From the NCBI RefSeq assembly GCF_041428715.1, contig NZ_CP155572.1: a DNA stretch of 64,000 nucleotides. One strand, written 5' to 3'. Position 1 is the stretch's first letter, and the number at the start of each line of letters is the position of its first letter. The DNA is from Sporomusa malonica (lineage in GTDB: Bacteria > Bacillota > Negativicutes > Sporomusales > Sporomusaceae). The position numbers and the translations under genes were made by a program. Of this stretch, positions 25,577 to 33,988 are shown piece after piece. The notes under the pieces are model-generated. The model had not been told where the DNA came from. It saw only the letters and a list, made by a program, of their open reading frames with translations, and made no database searches.

Positions 25577-26779
25577 TTACTTAATAATCGCGGTAACAAC
25601 ACCAGCGCCAACAGTACGGCCGCCTTCACGAATAGCGAAACGCAGACCTTCTTCGATAGCAATCGGTGTAATCAGCGCAATATTCATTTGAATATTGTCG
25701 CCAGGCATTACCATTTCTACGCCTTCTGGCAAAGTAACAACACCAGTTACGTCAGTTGTCCGGAAGTAGAACTGTGGGCGGTAACCGTTAAAGAACGGGG
25801 TATGACGACCACCTTCTTCTTTGGACAGTACATATACTTCGGATTTGTATTCAGTGTGTGGCTTAATGGAACCAGGCTTGGCCAGTACTTGACCACGCTC
25901 GATATCTTTACGCTCAACACCACGGAGCAGGGCGCCAATGTTGTCACCAGCAACTGCTTGGTCTAAGAGTTTACGGAACATTTCTACGCCGGTTACTACA
26001 GTGGATTTAGGCTTTTCAGTCATACCAACGATTTCGATGGTCTCACTGACTTTTACTACACCGCGTTCTACACGTCCGGTGGCTACAGTACCACGGCCAG
26101 TGATAGTGAACACGTCTTCTACCGGCATCAGGAAAGGCTTATCAGTAGCGCGTTCCGGAGTCGGGATATATTCGTCAACTCTGTCCATGAGGTCATGGAT
26201 CTTACCGCACCATTCGCATTCGCGTTTAGCGCAGCCGCAGTTAAGAACCTTAACGGCAGAACCACTTACCACAGGGATGTCGTCGCCAGGGAATTCGTAG
26301 CTGGAGAGAAGTTCACGAACTTCCATTTCTACCAGTTCCATCAGTTCAGCATCATCTACCAGGTCAGCCTTATTCAGGAATACAACCATGGAAGGCACGC
26401 CTACTTGGCGGGACAGAAGGATGTGTTCGCGGGTTTGCGGCATCGGGCCGTCAGCAGCCGATACTACGAGGATTGCACCGTCCATTTGAGCTGCGCCGGT
26501 GATCATGTTTTTTACATAGTCGGCGTGGCCTGGGCAGTCAACGTGAGCGTAGTGGCGGTTAGCTGTTTCATACTCAACGTGTGCGGTATTGATTGTGATA
26601 CCGCGTTCTCTTTCTTCTGGTGCTTTGTCGATTTGGTCATAGGCCATGAACTCGGCTCCGCCATGTTTCGACAGGGTCATTGTAATAGCAGCTGTCAGCG
26701 AGGTTTTGCCATGGTCAACGTGACCGATGGTGCCAATGTTAACGTGCGGCTTGTTTCTTTCAAACTTTTTCTTAGCCAT
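25577..26779 (-). CDS. tuf: Translation elongation factor Tu, copy 2
   Basis: 400 residues, same protein as the copy at 8817-10019, including the Cys4 insert (C181, C183, C188, C191). The nucleotide sequences differ only at scattered silent sites (for example 26057 T versus 9297 C; 26211 versus 9451), which points to ongoing gene conversion. This copy stands downstream of a five-tRNA array, as tufB does in E. coli, and has its own terminator. Confidence 0.98.
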   Translation of the reverse strand: MAKKKFERNKPHVNIGTIGHVDHGKTSLTAAITMTLSKHGGAEFMAYDQIDKAPEERERGITINTAHVEYETANRHYAHVDCPGHADYVKNMITGAAQMDGAILVVSAADGPMPQTREHILLSRQVGVPSMVVFLNKADLVDDAELMELVEMEVRELLSSYEFPGDDIPVVSGSAVKVLNCGCAKRECEWCGKIHDLMDRVDEYIPTPERATDKPFLMPVEDVFTITGRGTVATGRVERGVVKVSETIEIVGMTEKPKSTVVTGVEMFRKLLDQAVAGDNIGALLRGVERKDIERGQVLAKPGSIKPHTEYKSEVYVLSKEEGGRHTPFFNGYRPQFYFRTTDVTGVVTLPEGVEMVMPGDNIQMNIALITPIAIEEGLRFAIREGGRTVGAGVVTAIIK

Positions 26780-26963
26780 TTGAGTTGATAGCCTCCCTTA
26801 ATTAACTTTATCATAATTATGTATTAACACAAATAATCAACAGTATACATCTTTTTACAACGCCACAGCAGCTTTGCCAGGCGCCTGCGGCATAGCCGCA
26901 TTTTCTCTACAAAGCTAGATTATTCTATTTAACATGTAAAATTCCTGCTGCATATAGGTCATG

Positions 26964-26995
26964 AAAATAAAAAAACCTCACAATTAATTGCAAGG
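26964..26995 (-). terminator. Terminator after the tRNA array
   Basis: Minus RNA CCUUGCAAUU/AAUUGUGAGG (26995-26976) forms 10 pairs including two G-U, with essentially no loop, followed by UUUUUUUAUUUU. It lies just past tRNA-Met and before tuf, so tuf may need its own promoter or read-through. Confidence 0.65.
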
Positions 26996-27005
26996 CTTTT
27001 TTTCA

Positions 27006-27082
27006 TGGTGGCGGCGCAGGGATTTGAACCCCGGACACTTCGGGTATGAACCGAATGCTCTAGCCAGCTGAGCTACGCCGCC
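27006..27082 (-). tRNA. tRNA-Met (CAT), elongator type
   Basis: 77 bases with encoded CCA. Acceptor GGCGGCG/CGCCGCC fully paired, anticodon loop TTCATAC with CAT. The paired 1-72 position and an anticodon stem without the three G-C pairs separate it from the initiator. A CAT tRNA could also be the Ile(CAU) type modified by TilS; elongator Met is preferred. Confidence 0.9.
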
Positions 27083-27091
27083 GTATTAAAA

Positions 27092-27167
27092 TGGAGCTAG
27101 TGACCGGGATTGAACCGGTGACCTTATCCTTACCAAGGATACGCTCTACCGACTGAGCTACACCAGC
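27092..27167 (-). tRNA. tRNA-Thr (GGT)
   Basis: 76 bases with encoded CCA. Acceptor GCTGGTG/CACTAGC, anticodon loop TTGGTAA. Lies 9 bases upstream of tRNA-Met. Confidence 0.95.
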
Positions 27168-27173
27168 ACTTCG

Positions 27174-27301
27174 GCAAAACGACTTATTAGCGCCCATCTG
27201 CTTCGTTGCTCCTCAAAACGCTTGCTTACGCACTTCCCAGTGCGCCGCGCTGCACGTTTTTCCGGTGCGCCTCGCATCTGGACACTACTAAGCCGTTTTG
27301 C
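27174..27301. repeat. Hairpin repeat family 1, copy A (within the tRNA array)
   Basis: About 128 bp. Core TAGCGCCCATCTGC...TTGCTCCTC...GCACTTCCCAGTGC...CCGGTGCGCC.CGCATCTGGACACTA is shared with the copies at 46499-46618 and 62610-62727. The outer arms GCAAAACG-CTTA (27174-27186) and TAAG-CGTTTTGC (27289-27301) are complementary to each other but differ in sequence from the other copies' arms. It starts 7 bases from the 5' end of tRNA-Thr(GGT). Confidence 0.85.
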
Positions 27302-27411
27302 AGCCTTGTGTCAGATACTTGGCTTGTCGCAGAATAGGTTAATAAGTTTGTTTCTTTATAAAGCTGCGCTTTATAAATTCAGGGTCGAATTTGTAAAGCG
27401 CGTTAATTACA

Positions 27412-27487
<76 letters not shown>

Positions 27488-27508
27488 ATGTTAAAATGAA
27501 AAGGTTCT

Positions 27509-27593
27509 TGGTGGAGGGAGGTGGATTCGAACCACCGAAGTCAAAGACGGCAGATTTACAGTCTGCTCCCTTTAGCCACTCGGGAATCCCTCC
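27509..27593 (-). tRNA. tRNA-Tyr (GTA)
   Basis: 85 bases with a long variable arm (class II). Anticodon loop CTGTAAA with GTA, acceptor GGAGGGA/TCCCTCC, encoded CCA. Confidence 0.95.
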
Positions 27594-27602
27594 ATATTTG
27601 AA

Positions 27603-27678
27603 TGGAGCTGGCGAGAGGAATTGAACCCCCAACCTGCTGATTACAAGTCAGCTGCTCTACCAATTGAGCTACGCCAGC
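27603..27678 (-). tRNA. tRNA-Thr (TGT)
   Basis: 76 bases, acceptor GCTGGCG/CGCCAGC, anticodon loop CTTGTAA, encoded CCA. First gene of the Thr-Tyr-fMet-Thr-Met array in transcription order. Confidence 0.95.
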
Positions 27679-27794
27679 ATCTTTTTCTTGCGAACCTTGT
27701 CTCAGTGACAAAACATATTATATAATAACTGACTTATCGTGTCAACATCTTTTTAGTGGTTATTTTCACCAGACAACTGCAGGTCATGTTACAA

Positions 27795-28595
27795 TTACCT
27801 TAAGAAAAAGTAATAATAGGACAGCCCAGCAACGATAAACCGGTAATAGGCAAATGACGCCAATGTGGAGTTATTGAGAAACCGCAAAAACCATACAATT
27901 GAAATGTATGCGGTTATGAATGCAACAACAAATCCAATCGCAAGCATCGTAAAATCATCAGCACTCAGCGAATTCCAAATCTTCATCAAATCATAAATGC
28001 AAGCTACCAGCATAAGCGGCACAGCAATAATAAAAGAAAACTCAGCAGCAGCCTTGCGGCTCATCCCTAGAAATAGGCCACCAGCAATGGTTGAGCCTGA
28101 GCGGGAAAAACCTGGCCATAATGATAAAATTTGAAATAATCCAACCCAAAAAGCCTGCTTGATTGTCATATTGTCAACATCGCGGGTTAGCGGACGACTT
28201 GCAGCTTTTTCAGCTACTAGCATAAGAATAGCGCCTGCTACCAGGCCAATAATAACAGTATATGGGGAAAATAGGTAGGTTTTTATCGCTTTGTGCAGAA
28301 GAAACCCAACTCCCATTACCGGTACAATTCCGGCTAACACATGCATAGCTGTCAGACCACCGCCGTAAATGTTAATGGCTCTGGGTCTAAACATTGCCAG
28401 AAACTTGTCTCTGTATAAAATAAATACCGATAAAATAGCCCCTAATTGAATAAACACCTCAAATACGCTGGCCTTTTCTCCTTCAAAACCCAATAACGAA
28501 CCAACCAAAATCATATGTCCTGTTGATGAAATTGGTAAAAATTCAGTCAAACCCTCTACAATGCCAATAATTACTGCAATCATATTCTCACTCAT
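27795..28595 (-). CDS. uppP: Undecaprenyl-diphosphatase
   Basis: 266 residues, an all-helical membrane protein. Both catalytic signatures are visible: EGLTEFLPISSTGH near the N-terminus and PGFSRSGSTIAGG in the second half. It regenerates undecaprenyl phosphate for peptidoglycan and wall polymer synthesis; overproduction gives bacitracin resistance in other bacteria. ATG at 28595 is 9 bases from GGAAGG; an ATG at 28604 touches that site and is rejected. The ribosome site overlaps the stop of the Nudix gene, suggesting one transcript. Confidence 0.96.
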   Translation of the reverse strand: MSENMIAVIIGIVEGLTEFLPISSTGHMILVGSLLGFEGEKASVFEVFIQLGAILSVFILYRDKFLAMFRPRAINIYGGGLTAMHVLAGIVPVMGVGFLLHKAIKTYLFSPYTVIIGLVAGAILMLVAEKAASRPLTRDVDNMTIKQAFWVGLFQILSLWPGFSRSGSTIAGGLFLGMSRKAAAEFSFIIAVPLMLVACIYDLMKIWNSLSADDFTMLAIGFVVAFITAYISIVWFLRFLNNSTLASFAYYRFIVAGLSYYYFFLR

Positions 28596-28609
28596 ATTGT
28601 ACATCCTTC

Positions 28610-29122
28610 CTAGTTGTTACTGTCTTCCGCCTGCAGCATATTGATTACCTGCGCATCAGTAGGAAATGCCAGGTCTGGCACCGCATCAAGTGAAAAATAG
28701 GCTACTTGGTCCAAGTCATCACCTGGGCAGAGAGTACCGCCAGCAATCTCGGCCATAAACCAAACGCCAACAGTATGAACAGACGGGTTGTGAAAGTTAG
28801 ATAAAACGGTATAAACCCGCCCTGGCTCAATAACCAGTCCTGTCTCCTCCAGAAATTCGCGTATTACGGCATCACGGATATCTTCATCATATTCTACATA
28901 GCCGCAAGGTATGCACCACAATCCCGCATAACTAGCATTAGAGGCCCGTCTCCCCAGCAAAATCGCCCCGTTTTTCCGGACAATAGCCGCTACTCCGACA
29001 ATAGGATTCTCGTAGATTGTATAAGCACACTTGCCACATACCAAACGCTCGCGCTCGCCAACTCGGCGATACGCTACCGCTCCACCGCACTTAGGACAAA
29101 AATGAAAACGCTGTTTTCTCAT
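28610..29122 (-). CDS. Nudix hydrolase with N-terminal zinc ribbon
   Basis: 170 residues. Zinc ribbon C9-x2-C12 ... C29-x2-C32, then a Nudix domain with the full box GYVEYDEDIRDAV-IREFLEETGL. The layout resembles NudC-like and other zinc-ribbon Nudix proteins that hydrolyse dinucleotide pyrophosphates, but it is shorter than NudC and lacks the NudC N-domain. The exact substrate cannot be told. ATG behind TAAGGAGGTCGCT. Confidence 0.9.
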   Translation of the reverse strand: MRKQRFHFCPKCGGAVAYRRVGERERLVCGKCAYTIYENPIVGVAAIVRKNGAILLGRRASNASYAGLWCIPCGYVEYDEDIRDAVIREFLEETGLVIEPGRVYTVLSNFHNPSVHTVGVWFMAEIAGGTLCPGDDLDQVAYFSLDAVPDLAFPTDAQVINMLQAEDSNN

Positions 29123-29203
29123 AGCGACCTCCTTAGGACGATGTTACTATTTTACCATATTTCAACTAAATATCCTTATTAAATGAAAAAATTAATTGTG
29201 ATC

Positions 29204-29249
29204 AAAAAAAATCCCGAGGCTCAGTGTAAAAACACGTTTTGCTCCCGGG
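29204..29249 (-). terminator. Terminator overlapping the end of the DUF421 gene
   Basis: Minus RNA arm CCCGGGAGC (29249-29241, inside the last codons) pairs with GCCUCGGG (29220-29213) with one bulged A and one G-U, followed by a U8 tract (29211-29204). The stop codon lies in the loop region. Confidence 0.75.
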
Positions 29250-29925
29250 CATCATCATTAATTACATGCAGTCGTTTATTTTGATCCATAAAAGCAATAA
29301 AGACATTGTGGATACTATTCTGATGCTGGCGGCGAAATTCTTCAATCTGCCGAGGCGAAAACCCCATATCTGTTAGTGCGCTCTCCTGTAATTTGCCCTC
29401 CAAAATTACAGGCACCAGGATGCTGTTCGGATTTACAGTAAAATTGACCTGGCTTGGCGTCAGCGGCAAATGCTCTGCCTTTTTGAGCACACTTAGCTTA
29501 CCATGAGGTTCCAAGACTGCAAGTTCGACGATTGTAATGTCAAACACATCTTTGTCCCGCAAAAGCTGCAGCAACGTCTCAACAGGCATATGTACCTTAC
29601 GCAGGCTGTCTTTGATAATCTGGCCGTTCTCTACCAACACTAGCGGCTTAAAGTTTAGTTTATGATTGAATGGACGGACTTTGATACTCAGCCATCCGAA
29701 CAGCAGTTGCATCCCCCCCAATGCTAAAAGGGCAATGAGCGCGCTGACCAGTTCAATCCGGTGATCAACAATAAGCGCACCAGCCACTGCTCCAATTGTA
29801 ATTGAAGTTAAAAAATCAAATGAGCTAAGCTCACCCAGCTGACGGCGACCGATCACCAGCATGATGATCAGCAGCACACCCATACCTGCAACTACCCGAA
29901 ACAGAGTAATGCCCAATGTTTCCAT
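29221..29925 (-). CDS. DUF421 (YetF-like) membrane protein
   Basis: 234 residues. Three predicted N-terminal membrane helices (LFRVVAGMGVLLIIMLVIG; LTSITIGAVAGALIV; LVSALIALLALGGMQLLFG) followed by a soluble domain with KPLVLVENGQIIKDSLRK and the C-terminal FSPRQIEEFRRQHQN. This matches the DUF421 family, abundant in spore formers; a role in stress or spore envelope has been suggested for relatives. ATG at 29925 follows GGAGGGCTGCG; the upstream ATG at 29943 includes that site in its coding part and is rejected. Confidence 0.88.
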   Translation of the reverse strand: METLGITLFRVVAGMGVLLIIMLVIGRRQLGELSSFDFLTSITIGAVAGALIVDHRIELVSALIALLALGGMQLLFGWLSIKVRPFNHKLNFKPLVLVENGQIIKDSLRKVHMPVETLLQLLRDKDVFDITIVELAVLEPHGKLSVLKKAEHLPLTPSQVNFTVNPNSILVPVILEGKLQESALTDMGFSPRQIEEFRRQHQNSIHNVFIAFMDQNKRLHVINDDAREQNVFLH

Positions 29926-29993
29926 CGCAGCCCTCCATTGCATAGCTGAAAACTACGCAATATTTAGGCTTAGTTTAACCAACTAACGACTTT

Positions 29994-31091
29994 TTAGTCA
30001 CCAAAGCAAATGCCGATGGCCCGCCCGGCTTGTAGAAGCTCATCGTCAGCTGTAACATTATGTGCTTTGCCGGCAATCTCGTCAATCGGCACACGAATAA
30101 TCTGGTTTTTTCTGAGTGCCACCATATTGCCGAATGCCCCATCAAATATACATTTAGCCGCCGCTACGCCATAGCGGGTAGATAACACCCGGTCAAACGC
30201 TGTTGGCGTACCCCCGCGTTGAACATGCCCCAGCACAGTGCAGCGGGACTCTACACCTGTAAGCTTTTCAATCTCTCTGGCCAATTTTTCCCCTGCGCCG
30301 CCTAGGCGGACTTTCTCATGACTACCCTCGACAATGAGCGATACCGATTGTTCGCCGCCTTGAGGATATGCCCCCTCAGCAATAACGACAAGACTGAACA
30401 GACGCCCGCGCGCTTCACGTTCTTTAATCTTCGCGACCACTGAGTCTATTGCAAAAGGTATCTCCGGGAGTAAGATGCAGTCAGCACCACCTGCCATACC
30501 GGCATGTAGCGCAATCCATCCAGCATAACGGCCCATCACCTCAAGCACCATGACCCGGTGGTGCGATTCAGCCGTAGTGTGTAACCTGTCAAGTGCGTCT
30601 GTAGCCACGCCAACAGCAGTGTCAAAGCCGAATGTTCTCTCAGTACCGGGGATATCGTTATCAATTGTCTTGGGAACAGCCACTACCGGCAGACCCAGAT
30701 GATAAAATTCCGAAGCGATCTTGAGACTGCCATCACCGCCAATAACAACAATGGCTTCAATGTCCCTTTCCCGCAAGTTACAGAGCGCTTGAGCAGACAT
30801 GTTCTCATAAACAATCTGGCTGTCCTGCTTTTTAGGGTAGTGAAAAGGATTGTCACGGTTGGTTGTACCAAGTATAGTCCCACCACGCGGTAAAATACCA
30901 GCAACACTGCTGTCTGTCATTTCGATCATTTGATTTTCGACCATACCGCCAAAACCATTTTTAATCCCCCATACCTTTAAGCCCTGACCAAGTGCGGTTC
31001 TCACAACAGCCCGAATAACAGCGTTAAGCCCAGGCGCATCACCGCCGCCAGTAAGTACTGCAATGGTTTTCACCTTGTTTACATTCGCCAT
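29994..31091 (-). CDS. pfkA: 6-phosphofructokinase, G/K (mixed-signature) type
   Basis: 365 residues, longer than the 319-residue Bacillus PfkA. Motifs: TGGGDAPGLNAVIR (14-27), GGDGS (118-122), PKTIDND (140-146), EVMGRYAGWIALHAG and GHVQRGGTPTAFDR. Gly121 corresponds to E. coli G104 (ATP use), while Lys141 corresponds to G124 and is typical of PPi-type enzymes. This G/K combination is that of actinobacterial ATP-dependent enzymes, so ATP use is favoured. ATG behind GAGGTGATCAA. Upstream is the sigH terminator. Confidence 0.93.
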   Translation of the reverse strand: MANVNKVKTIAVLTGGGDAPGLNAVIRAVVRTALGQGLKVWGIKNGFGGMVENQMIEMTDSSVAGILPRGGTILGTTNRDNPFHYPKKQDSQIVYENMSAQALCNLRERDIEAIVVIGGDGSLKIASEFYHLGLPVVAVPKTIDNDIPGTERTFGFDTAVGVATDALDRLHTTAESHHRVMVLEVMGRYAGWIALHAGMAGGADCILLPEIPFAIDSVVAKIKEREARGRLFSLVVIAEGAYPQGGEQSVSLIVEGSHEKVRLGGAGEKLAREIEKLTGVESRCTVLGHVQRGGTPTAFDRVLSTRYGVAAAKCIFDGAFGNMVALRKNQIIRVPIDEIAGKAHNVTADDELLQAGRAIGICFGD

Positions 31092-31121
31092 TTGATCACC
31101 TCATCGATAGTATATAATATG

Positions 31122-31152
31122 AAAAATGACACCGCCTTATGGTGTCATTTTT
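31122..31152. terminator. Terminator between sigH and pfkA
   Basis: Perfect 12-bp stem AAAAATGACACC / GGTGTCATTTTT with a 7-base loop. It lies 7 bases past the sigH stop; the U-rich 3' arm suits the minus-strand transcript. Confidence 0.85.
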
Positions 31153-31158
31153 GCTGCA

Positions 31159-31884
31159 TTATTCTTCATAGGTTAACTCTGTCGGAGCATCCTTACTAAG
31201 GCCAGTAAGGCCTTTATACATACCGCGAATATCGCTGTCTTCACCGCGATTTTCCAAGTAGCGCTCTAACTTGCGTTTTACGCGTTGCAGCGCATTATCA
31301 ATCGACTTGACATGGCGGTCAAGTTCAACAGCAATTTCCTGATAAGACTTACCATCAAGGTAAGACATTAGTACCTTCCACTCAAGATCGCTTAGAATCT
31401 CGCCCATTTTTTCTTCAATATCGACAAACTCCTCACGGCTGATTACCAGTTCTTCTGGGTCAGTCACTTTAGAACCGGATAGCACATCTAAGAGTGTACG
31501 GTCAGAGTCTTCGTCATAAATGGGTTTATTTAAAGAAACATATGAGTTCAAAGGAATGTGCTTCTGCCTAGTAGCTGTCTTAATCGCGGTAATGATCTGC
31601 CGTGTTACACATAACTCTGCAAACGCTCTAAACGAGGAGAGCTTGTCATTGCGGAAATCTCGAATCGCTTTGTATAAACCAATCATACCTTCTTGGATGA
31701 TATCTTCGCGTTCAGCGCCGATTAAAAAGTATGATCTGGCTTTCGCCCGCACAAAGTTACGATATTTATTAATCAAATACTCCAGAGCGACCGTGTTGTC
31801 ATTATCTTTGGCGTCGAATACTATTTCTTCATCAGTTAAGTTGTCAAAACAACCATACAGATCGCGTTGAGTATTAACCCGCAT
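31159..31884 (-). CDS. sigH: RNA polymerase sigma factor SigH (Spo0H)
   Basis: About 241 residues from ATG at 31884. Nearly complete agreement with Bacillus SigH: LINKYRNFVRAKARSYFLIG, REDIIQEGMIGLYKAIRDF, VTRQIITAIKTATRQKHIPL and the region-4 helix YLDGKSYQEIAVELDRHVKSIDNALQRVKRKLERYLE. SigH starts the sporulation programme (spo0A, spoIIA, ftsZ promoters). The frame is open back to 31989, but that part contains the U tract of the yacP terminator, so the inner ATG behind GGGGGCGATGCG is chosen. Confidence 0.94.
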   Translation of the reverse strand: MRVNTQRDLYGCFDNLTDEEIVFDAKDNDNTVALEYLINKYRNFVRAKARSYFLIGAEREDIIQEGMIGLYKAIRDFRNDKLSSFRAFAELCVTRQIITAIKTATRQKHIPLNSYVSLNKPIYDEDSDRTLLDVLSGSKVTDPEELVISREEFVDIEEKMGEILSDLEWKVLMSYLDGKSYQEIAVELDRHVKSIDNALQRVKRKLERYLENRGEDSDIRGMYKGLTGLSKDAPTELTYEE

Positions 31885-31973
31885 CGCATCGCCCCCACTA
31901 GTTTTTATTTTGCTGTCTATAAACGGCCAATCAACTTTTCTTCCATCCAAACCGGCCATTTGTCCACCGTGAA

Positions 31974-32003
31974 AAAAATAAAAGTGCACTAAAGGATTAG
32001 TGC
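31974..32003 (-). terminator. Terminator after yacP
   Basis: Minus RNA GCACUAA/UUAGUGC (arms 32003-31997 and 31992-31986), followed by ACUUUUAUUUUUUU. It separates yacP from sigH and argues against a long sigH N-terminus. Confidence 0.75.
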
Positions 32004-32055
32004 CGCTGTATTAGTTCACGTCTTGTCACAATAAATTATACCTGTAAGCGCAAAG

Positions 32056-32571
32056 TTAGTCAAGCCCATCTCTGCGCATCTCATCAAGCCGTTTTAAGAT
32101 ATCTTTTCCCAGACGACTGCCAAGTTCATGGCGATCCCGCGCTAACACCTTCTGTGAGATGTTGGCTTTAATTTCTTTTTTTATGCTGGCAACATCATTT
32201 TTAAGCTCGCGAGCCGAAATCCTGAATGCACCAGCGCCTAAAATAAACATCTGCTCAGCAAAGTCTGAGGTGACAACATAGACGCGTTCACCTTGACGGA
32301 CAAGGTAGTATACCATTTTCTCGATGCAGCTGTCAGCTGTTTCGCCTTCTTTGGTATAAATCACCTCCAGCTCGCCTTGCATTTGGCTGACAGTCCTACC
32401 TGTTGCCATATGTGCATCAAATACAATTATTGTCCTAAATCCTTTATATGCACCATATTCACTAAGTATGTCCACAAGTCTGTCACGGGCATATTCTAAA
32501 TTATCTTTGACAGCAATTAGCTCAGGCCAAGCATTAATCACATTATAGCCGTCGACAATTAACAAGTCCAT
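32056..32571 (-). CDS. yacP: NYN/PIN-type ribosome-associated endoribonuclease (Rae1/YacP)
   Basis: 171 residues. Acidic PIN-like residues are visible: LLIVDGYNVINAWP, VFDAHM, and ETADSCIEKMVYYL...VVTSDFAEQ. B. subtilis Rae1 enters the A site and cleaves mRNA in a translation-dependent way. Position upstream of sigH is conserved. Starts 20 bases after the VanW-like gene. Confidence 0.92.
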   Translation of the reverse strand: MDLLIVDGYNVINAWPELIAVKDNLEYARDRLVDILSEYGAYKGFRTIIVFDAHMATGRTVSQMQGELEVIYTKEGETADSCIEKMVYYLVRQGERVYVVTSDFAEQMFILGAGAFRISARELKNDVASIKKEIKANISQKVLARDRHELGSRLGKDILKRLDEMRRDGLD

Positions 32572-32590
32572 CGAGAGAAAATCTCCAATC

Positions 32591-33988
32591 TTATTGCATC
32601 CCAGTAGCTCCAGGCAGTTTTTCTTCAGCCTTAGGCGACTTAACTTCAGACTGCACTGGTTTGGGGGCTGGTCCCATTTTTATCACGGTGTTGTCCGGAG
32701 CATATCTGTCGCGCGATAATATTTCGCGTTTTAGTTCTTTACCAGTATTATCGCGGATAATCCGGACAACAGTAACCTCATACCCTGGCTTGCCTTCTTT
32801 TTCAACCTTGCTCTCTCCTGGAAGCAATGCCGGATCGGCCTTTTTAATAATTGATGGCTGAATCACCTGTTGACCAACTGTCACAACCTCAATTGTTTTA
32901 TCCAGAGCCCGCTGTCCAAAAATCCCCACATTGAGCTTGTTACCTACTGTCTCAGCCATAATCATAACCGGCGCCGAACTATTATTCACAAATTTGAAAT
33001 CAAGCGCATTATAGACAACCGTGGCATCCCGCCCGAGTGCCACATAGGAAAGCGGTTTGGAGTGGTTAGTGCGATCGACAATATTAAGTCCCGCCAACAA
33101 CACAGCATTATAAAGTGTTGAAGAAACCTGACAAACGCCACCGCCTACTCCAGGCACAAACTCGCCATTAATTATCTCCATTGCCTCCTTAAAACCTTGA
33201 GCCTTTTCCCTCGGTCCTACAGTATCGTTATATGAAAAGATCTGTCCAGGATAAAGCAGATTGCCATTAATTTTCTGCGCAGACAGTTTTACGTTGGCCG
33301 TCCGGTTAGAGTCCTCTGTATTAAACACGGTTGTATACACCGACACTAGTTCTTTAATGCCATTTCGGGCAAGCTCTGTGGCAGTGATCTCAGGGTAAAC
33401 CGGCTTAACAGGCAGGATAATCGTGCTGGCATCGCTGCGATTAATCGCAGCAACTATTAATTCTTTGAGAGCCGCAACATCAATCTGACATCCTTCTACC
33501 TCAGGCACAATGCCGCCTGCTCGTAAACTTAATGTTGCGTTATGCGGCGGCTTGTTGACCGTTTCCTGTAGATGTTCAATTATGGTATCTAATTTATCCT
33601 CATTATACTTGATTTTGAGGGGAATAGACCAGCCCTCAGCATGAGCAGCGCGAATATTTTTTATCCGCATCCACAACGAACCTTCACGACCAACCTGCCA
33701 AGCGGCATCAGCCATTGCTTCCGGGTCAATAGAATAATCGATATTCTCAGGCTCAATGCGGAAAATTGCAGCATCATAGGATAACAAGATAGGCCTAGGA
33801 TTCTGCCCCTTTTGCCAGACATACAGCAGTTGGGTCACTTCATCCCGTGTTCTTCCGGCAACGTCGATATTCGCAACAGTTACTCCGGCATACACTGTTT
33901 GGGCAAGCAGCAGCTGGGTCAGCCAAAAACCGACTGACCCTGTCAGAACAATTACCACTGCTAAAACAATACCCACCCAGTGTTTCAT
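32591..33988 (-). CDS. VanW-family cell-wall protein with peptidoglycan-binding-4 and G5-like regions
   Basis: 465 residues. One N-terminal membrane anchor (about residues 5-29), then a PG_binding_4-type region (about 40-200, ITVANIDVAGRTRDEV-like), a VanW domain (about 225-365, with YPGQIFSYNDTVGPREKAQGFKEA and GGGVCQVSSTLYNAVL), then a G5-like segment (PGYEVTVVRIIRDNTGKELKREILSRDRY). Likely outside the membrane, acting on or binding peptidoglycan; no enzymatic activity is established for the family. Its ATG overlaps the rlmB stop (ATGA). Such proteins are common in spore formers. Confidence 0.88.
   Translation of the reverse strand: MKHWVGIVLAVVIVLTGSVGFWLTQLLLAQTVYAGVTVANIDVAGRTRDEVTQLLYVWQKGQNPRPILLSYDAAIFRIEPENIDYSIDPEAMADAAWQVGREGSLWMRIKNIRAAHAEGWSIPLKIKYNEDKLDTIIEHLQETVNKPPHNATLSLRAGGIVPEVEGCQIDVAALKELIVAAINRSDASTIILPVKPVYPEITATELARNGIKELVSVYTTVFNTEDSNRTANVKLSAQKINGNLLYPGQIFSYNDTVGPREKAQGFKEAMEIINGEFVPGVGGGVCQVSSTLYNAVLLAGLNIVDRTNHSKPLSYVALGRDATVVYNALDFKFVNNSSAPVMIMAETVGNKLNVGIFGQRALDKTIEVVTVGQQVIQPSIIKKADPALLPGESKVEKEGKPGYEVTVVRIIRDNTGKELKREILSRDRYAPDNTVIKMGPAPKPVQSEVKSPKAEEKLPGATGMQ

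Noticed and set aside
25688..26788. Plus-strand open frames opposite both tuf genes, conserved between the two copies
   Set aside because: They are shadows of a highly constrained coding strand. Their identity follows from the near-identity of the tuf genes; no ribosome sites or known domains.
31885..31989. 35-codon N-terminal extension of SigH
   Set aside because: It includes the U tract of the yacP terminator and has no counterpart in SigH; the inner ATG has a plausible ribosome site.
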